Source: Thiomicrorhabdus sp.
Lineage (GTDB): Bacteria > Pseudomonadota > Gammaproteobacteria > Thiomicrospirales > Thiomicrospiraceae
Reading direction: 5' to 3'
Length of the DNA stretch: 7,569 nucleotides
Assembly (NCBI GenBank): GCA_021648185.1
Contig: JAKITH010000051.1
Span: forward strand, 1-7,569
Position 1 is the stretch's first letter. Each line of letters begins with the position of its first letter. The position numbers and the translations under genes are program-made. A model generated the notes under the pieces. The model was not told the DNA's origin. It ran no database searches and worked only from the letters and a program-made list of their open reading frames with translations. Below, piece after piece: positions 5,765 to 7,569 of the stretch.

Positions 5765-6760
5765 ATGAAACGCCGTGAACTATTAAAAACAGCTTTGGGA
5801 GCCTCGATAGGCTTAGTCGGAATGTCAGCCTTAAAGCCATTGTATGCCAGTGATGCCATGATGATTAAAGCAGATCCTATGTATGATGTGCCTGTGACTA
5901 AAGTGACCGACAGTTGTTATTACATTCTTGCCAAAGACCCAGAGCCTACACCTGAGAATCACGCCTTCTTTAATAATCCGGGGTTTGTGGTGACCAGTGA
6001 AGGCGTGGTGGTGATAGACACTGGCAGTTCCGTACAAATTGGTGAAATGGTGTTGCGTCAAATCAAAACCGTAACCGATAAACCTGTGGTGATGGTGATT
6101 AATACCCACTATCATGGCGATCATTTTTTAGGCAATCACGCCTTTGTGGCGGCGTATCCTGATGTTCCTATCTATGCACACCCTGCGGCCATTGAAAATA
6201 TTAAAGCCGATGGCGGTGATTTTTGGTACGGGTTTATGCAACGTAATTCCAATAATGGCATTACAGGTACGGTGATTACATTGCCGAATAAAACCTTTGA
6301 AGGCGGAGAAACCATTAAAGTAGGTGACAAAACCTTAAAGATTCATCAGTTTGGTGTGGTGCATACCGAATCGGATTTAATTGTTGAAGTGGTTGAAGAT
6401 AAAGTGGCGTTTATGGGGGATACTGCCATGCGTCGAGTGGCCAATATGGCTGATGGTTCATTTGCTGGCACCATTGAAGCGATGAAAAAAGCGCGCGCTT
6501 TAAAGTGCGATCACTATATTGTAGGGCACGGAATTCATGATGATGCCACGATCTGCAAAGACATGCAAACCTTCTGCGAAGCCATCTATAACAATGCCGA
6601 AGTCTACTATGAAGAGGGGCTATCCGATTTTGAAATGAAACCCAAAATTATGGACGACCCCTTTATGAAAAATGTGGCCAGTCAGTGGCCTGGTTACGAT
6701 AAAACCTTGGGTGTCTTTATCTCATTGGCCGTCGCAGAAGTGGAAGACAATCTGTTTTAA
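5765..6760 (+). CDS. Tat-exported metallo-beta-lactamase-fold hydrolase, SoxH-like
   Basis: A 331-residue MBL-fold protein probably exported folded to the periplasm. The N-terminus KRRELLK plus a weakly hydrophobic stretch to about residue 23 is a twin-arginine signal, with likely cleavage near YASDA (27-31). The zinc site is complete: H115-Y-H117-G-D119-H120, then H200 (VVHTESD), D219 (MGDTAM) and H255 (VGHG). This HxHxDH architecture supports a two-metal hydrolase. The overall pattern (VVVIDTGSS early, NTHYHGDHFLGNHAF, AHPAAI) resembles SoxH and related exported hydrolases found near sulfur-oxidation or quinoprotein genes; the substrate is unknown. No sox gene is present here, so a sulfur role is only an inference. 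It is divergent from exbB. Its TAA stop lies inside the direct repeat flanking the palindromic element downstream. A beta-lactamase function is possible but not indicated. Confidence 0.85.
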   Translation: MKRRELLKTALGASIGLVGMSALKPLYASDAMMIKADPMYDVPVTKVTDSCYYILAKDPEPTPENHAFFNNPGFVVTSEGVVVIDTGSSVQIGEMVLRQIKTVTDKPVVMVINTHYHGDHFLGNHAFVAAYPDVPIYAHPAAIENIKADGGDFWYGFMQRNSNNGITGTVITLPNKTFEGGETIKVGDKTLKIHQFGVVHTESDLIVEVVEDKVAFMGDTAMRRVANMADGSFAGTIEAMKKARALKCDHYIVGHGIHDDATICKDMQTFCEAIYNNAEVYYEEGLSDFEMKPKIMDDPFMKNVASQWPGYDKTLGVFISLAVAEVEDNLF

Positions 6761-6761
6761 A
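6757..6761. repeat. Left target-site duplication TTAAA
   Basis: TTAAA directly precedes the GAGACC end of the palindromic element and is repeated at 6921-6925 directly after the other end. It includes the TAA stop codon (6758-6760) of the upstream hydrolase. An AT-rich five-base match has some chance probability, but both copies abut the terminal repeats exactly. Confidence 0.65.
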
Positions 6762-6920
6762 GAGACCTTTGCACGAAAGGATTCACGGATAAAAAAGGCT
6801 AAAATATGCCTGATTTTCGTTGAAAACCTTGCGAATAGCTAGCTATTCCCTGCGTTTTCCGCCTCAATCAGTCAAATTTTCTCTCTTTTTTCTCTCGCGC
6901 CCCTTTCATGCAAAGGTCTC
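6762..6920. mobile_element. MITE-like full-length palindromic element, 159 bp
   Basis: The ends are 19-bp inverted repeats differing at one position: GAGACCTTTGCACGAAAGG (6762-6780) and, reverse-complemented, GAGACCTTTGCATGAAAGG (6920-6902). The interior also folds back: the 40 bases 6801-6840 match the reverse complement of 6841-6880 at about 29 of 40 positions, centred on the perfect 16-bp palindrome GAATAGCTAGCTATTC (6833-6848). Between these, AAAAAA (6791-6796) mirrors TTTTTT (6886-6891). The halves are 79 and 80 bases long. Direct repeats TTAAA (6757-6761 and 6921-6925) abut both ends, as a target-site duplication would. No coding capacity is seen. This is the structure of a non-autonomous miniature inverted-repeat element. 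From memory the ends resemble some IS5-family termini, which I cannot verify. It may also act as a transcription terminator for both flanking genes. Confidence 0.8.
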
Positions 6921-6925
6921 TTAAA
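6921..6925. repeat. Right target-site duplication TTAAA
   Basis: Second copy of TTAAA, directly after the GGTCTC end of the element and five bases before the response regulator stop triplet (6931-6933 on the plus strand). Collapsing one copy and the element gives a plausible empty site in which the two convergent stop codons are six bases apart. Confidence 0.65.
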
Positions 6926-6930
6926 GATAA

Positions 6931-7287
6931 TCAGGTCACGCGCTCAATGGCATTAATCAGTTTTGTGGGATTAAATGGTTTCACTATCCAGCCCGTTGCC
7001 CCCAATCTTCGGCCTTCATCTTTCATCTCTTGGCTTGCTTCAGTGGTTAGCATAAGGGTGGGGGTGTACTTTCCGTTAGGGTGTTGTCGTAACTTTTCTA
7101 AAAATTCTAATCCGGTCATGATTGGCATATTAATATCAGACAGGATCACATCAAATTTTTGTTGTTCTACGGCCTGTAACCCTTCTAAGCCATTTTCGGC
7201 AAACGTTAACTCATAGTGTTCTTGTAACACTTGGTTGACCAGCTTACGCAGCGAACGTGCGTCATCGACATAGAGTACTTTTTTCAT
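6931..7287 (-). CDS. Single-domain CheY-like response regulator
   Basis: A 118-residue receiver domain with no output domain. Phosphorylation-site residues are intact: acidic pair D8-D9, phospho-acceptor D51 in ILSDINMP, T81 in LMLTTEAS and K103 in IVKPFNP. The GATGWIVKPF ending is typical of CheY-like chemotaxis or stand-alone regulators. I chose ATG 7287 because AAGGA (7296-7300) sits eight bases upstream and the receiver fold begins there (MKKVLYVDD). The frame stays open back to 7461, but those 58 extra residues resemble no domain. No histidine kinase, CheA or flagellar gene is in the window, so its partner and output are unknown. It converges on the MBL hydrolase gene across the palindromic element and is divergent from ppiD. 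Confidence 0.88.
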   Translation of the reverse strand: MKKVLYVDDARSLRKLVNQVLQEHYELTFAENGLEGLQAVEQQKFDVILSDINMPIMTGLEFLEKLRQHPNGKYTPTLMLTTEASQEMKDEGRRLGATGWIVKPFNPTKLINAIERVT

Positions 7288-7315
7288 AGAAAATATCCTT
7301 CTTTGATGTGGTGTT

Positions 7316-7344
7316 TTGACAACAGTCGTGAAAAAGTGTATCTC
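7316..7344 (+). promoter_or_regulatory. Possible promoter toward ppiD, perfect -35
   Basis: A perfect TTGACA (7316-7321) is followed after 17 bases by TATCTC (7339-7344), which matches only the first three bases of the -10 consensus. It lies in the divergent gap between the response regulator and ppiD and would give a leader of about 130 bases. Confidence 0.25.
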
Positions 7345-7443
7345 AAATCGAAGAGGAGGAAGAGACGTTTTAAACAATAATTCTAAGTAATTTCCTTTAA
7401 TTAGGTGAAAGAAGCTTGTTAGGTTGGTATCATAAGCGCTGTT

Positions 7444-7449
7444 TATAAT
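7444..7449 (+). promoter_or_regulatory. Candidate -10 box of ppiD
   Basis: A perfect TATAAT (7444-7449) stands 29 bases before the ppiD start. The best upstream match, TTGGTA (7424-7429), is only 14 bases away, short for a sigma-70 promoter, so the -35 is unsettled. Confidence 0.4.
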
Positions 7450-7478
7450 AATGTTCGTCATAAAACAAAGGAATTTGC

Positions 7479-7569
7479 ATGTTACAAAGTATTCGTGATC
7501 GCGCTCAGGGATGGATCGCTTGGGTGATTGTCGGATTAATTATCCTAACATTTGCGTTATTTGGGATTG
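7479..7569 (+). CDS. ppiD: Peptidyl-prolyl isomerase-type periplasmic chaperone PpiD (5' end only)
   Basis: Only the first 30 codons fall in the window. The peptide begins MLQSIRDRAQGWIAWVIVG and continues with a hydrophobic stretch to residue 30, the cytoplasmic tip and membrane anchor characteristic of PpiD/SurA N-terminal-domain chaperones of the inner membrane. In the full-length family this anchor is followed by a large periplasmic part with a parvulin domain that helps newly exported outer-membrane and periplasmic proteins fold; none of that is visible here. AAGGA (7468-7472) lies six bases before ATG 7479. In E. coli ppiD follows hupB and lon; here the upstream neighbour is a divergent response regulator. 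The call rests on the well conserved N-terminal signature alone. Confidence 0.85.
   Translation, partial: MLQSIRDRAQGWIAWVIVGLIILTFALFGI

Noticed and set aside
5831..6124. Minus-strand ORF of 97 codons with His-rich stretches within the hydrolase
   Set aside because: The histidines are the complement of GTG/ATG-rich codons in the MBL gene; no independent start signal or family.
6762..6920. CRISPR repeat or small RNA gene
   Set aside because: There is a single inverted pair with no spaced direct repeats, and the flanking TTAAA duplications point to transposition.
6908..7216. Plus-strand ORF of 102 codons starting inside the palindromic element
   Set aside because: It is antisense to the clear response regulator, its ATG is part of the terminal repeat, no Shine-Dalgarno precedes it and its product resembles nothing.
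6931..7461. A longer response-regulator start near 7461 giving 176 residues
   Set aside because: The 58 extra residues match no receiver or known domain, would overlap the likely ppiD promoter, and ATG 7287 has a good AAGGA and begins exactly at the receiver fold.

Overview
The window looks like chromosomal DNA of a moderately AT-rich gammaproteobacterium. The run queG / tsaE / amiB is a gammaproteobacterial housekeeping neighbourhood. The short epsilon-like ExbB, the Tat-exported SoxH-like hydrolase and the general protein style recall Thiomicrospira/Thiomicrorhabdus-type sulfur oxidisers, but that placement is inference from memory, not a search. No rRNA, tRNA, CRISPR array or complete transposase gene is visible.

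Layout. Positions 1-1140 (minus) hold queG (epoxyqueuosine reductase), whose 3' end runs off the window. A short divergent promoter region follows, then tsaE (plus), a t6A tRNA-modification ATPase. Its N-terminal codons are cut off from the rest by an in-frame TAG. Next is amiB (plus), a periplasmic peptidoglycan amidase with AMIN, amidase and LysM domains. A strong G8/A8 hairpin at 3363-3408 closes amiB and also faces the minus-strand genes converging on it. Those genes are, in transcription order, exbB, exbD, tonB and sufE (5570 down to 3418). The first three form an energy-transduction operon for TonB-dependent outer-membrane transport; sufE (Fe-S sulfur transfer) follows at its end.

From 5765 the plus strand carries a Tat-exported metallo-beta-lactamase-fold hydrolase, divergent from exbB across a 194-base AT-rich region with promoters on both strands. 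Immediately after its stop codon sits a 159-bp, almost completely self-palindromic element (6762-6920) flanked by 5-bp direct repeats (TTAAA). I read it as a MITE-like non-autonomous transposable element. Beyond it a single-domain CheY-like response regulator lies on the minus strand (7287-6931), and ppiD, a membrane-anchored periplasmic chaperone, begins on the plus strand at 7479 and runs off the end.

Functional links: queG and tsaE both act in tRNA anticodon-loop modification; amiB, tonB-exbBD, the Tat-exported hydrolase and ppiD are cell-envelope functions. Most of the window is ordinary. The points worth a second look are the nonsense codon in tsaE, the palindromic mobile element placed exactly between two convergent genes, and an unusual TonB that lacks the canonical transmembrane histidine and is encoded across long poly-C tracts. 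I found no clearly undescribed multigene system.
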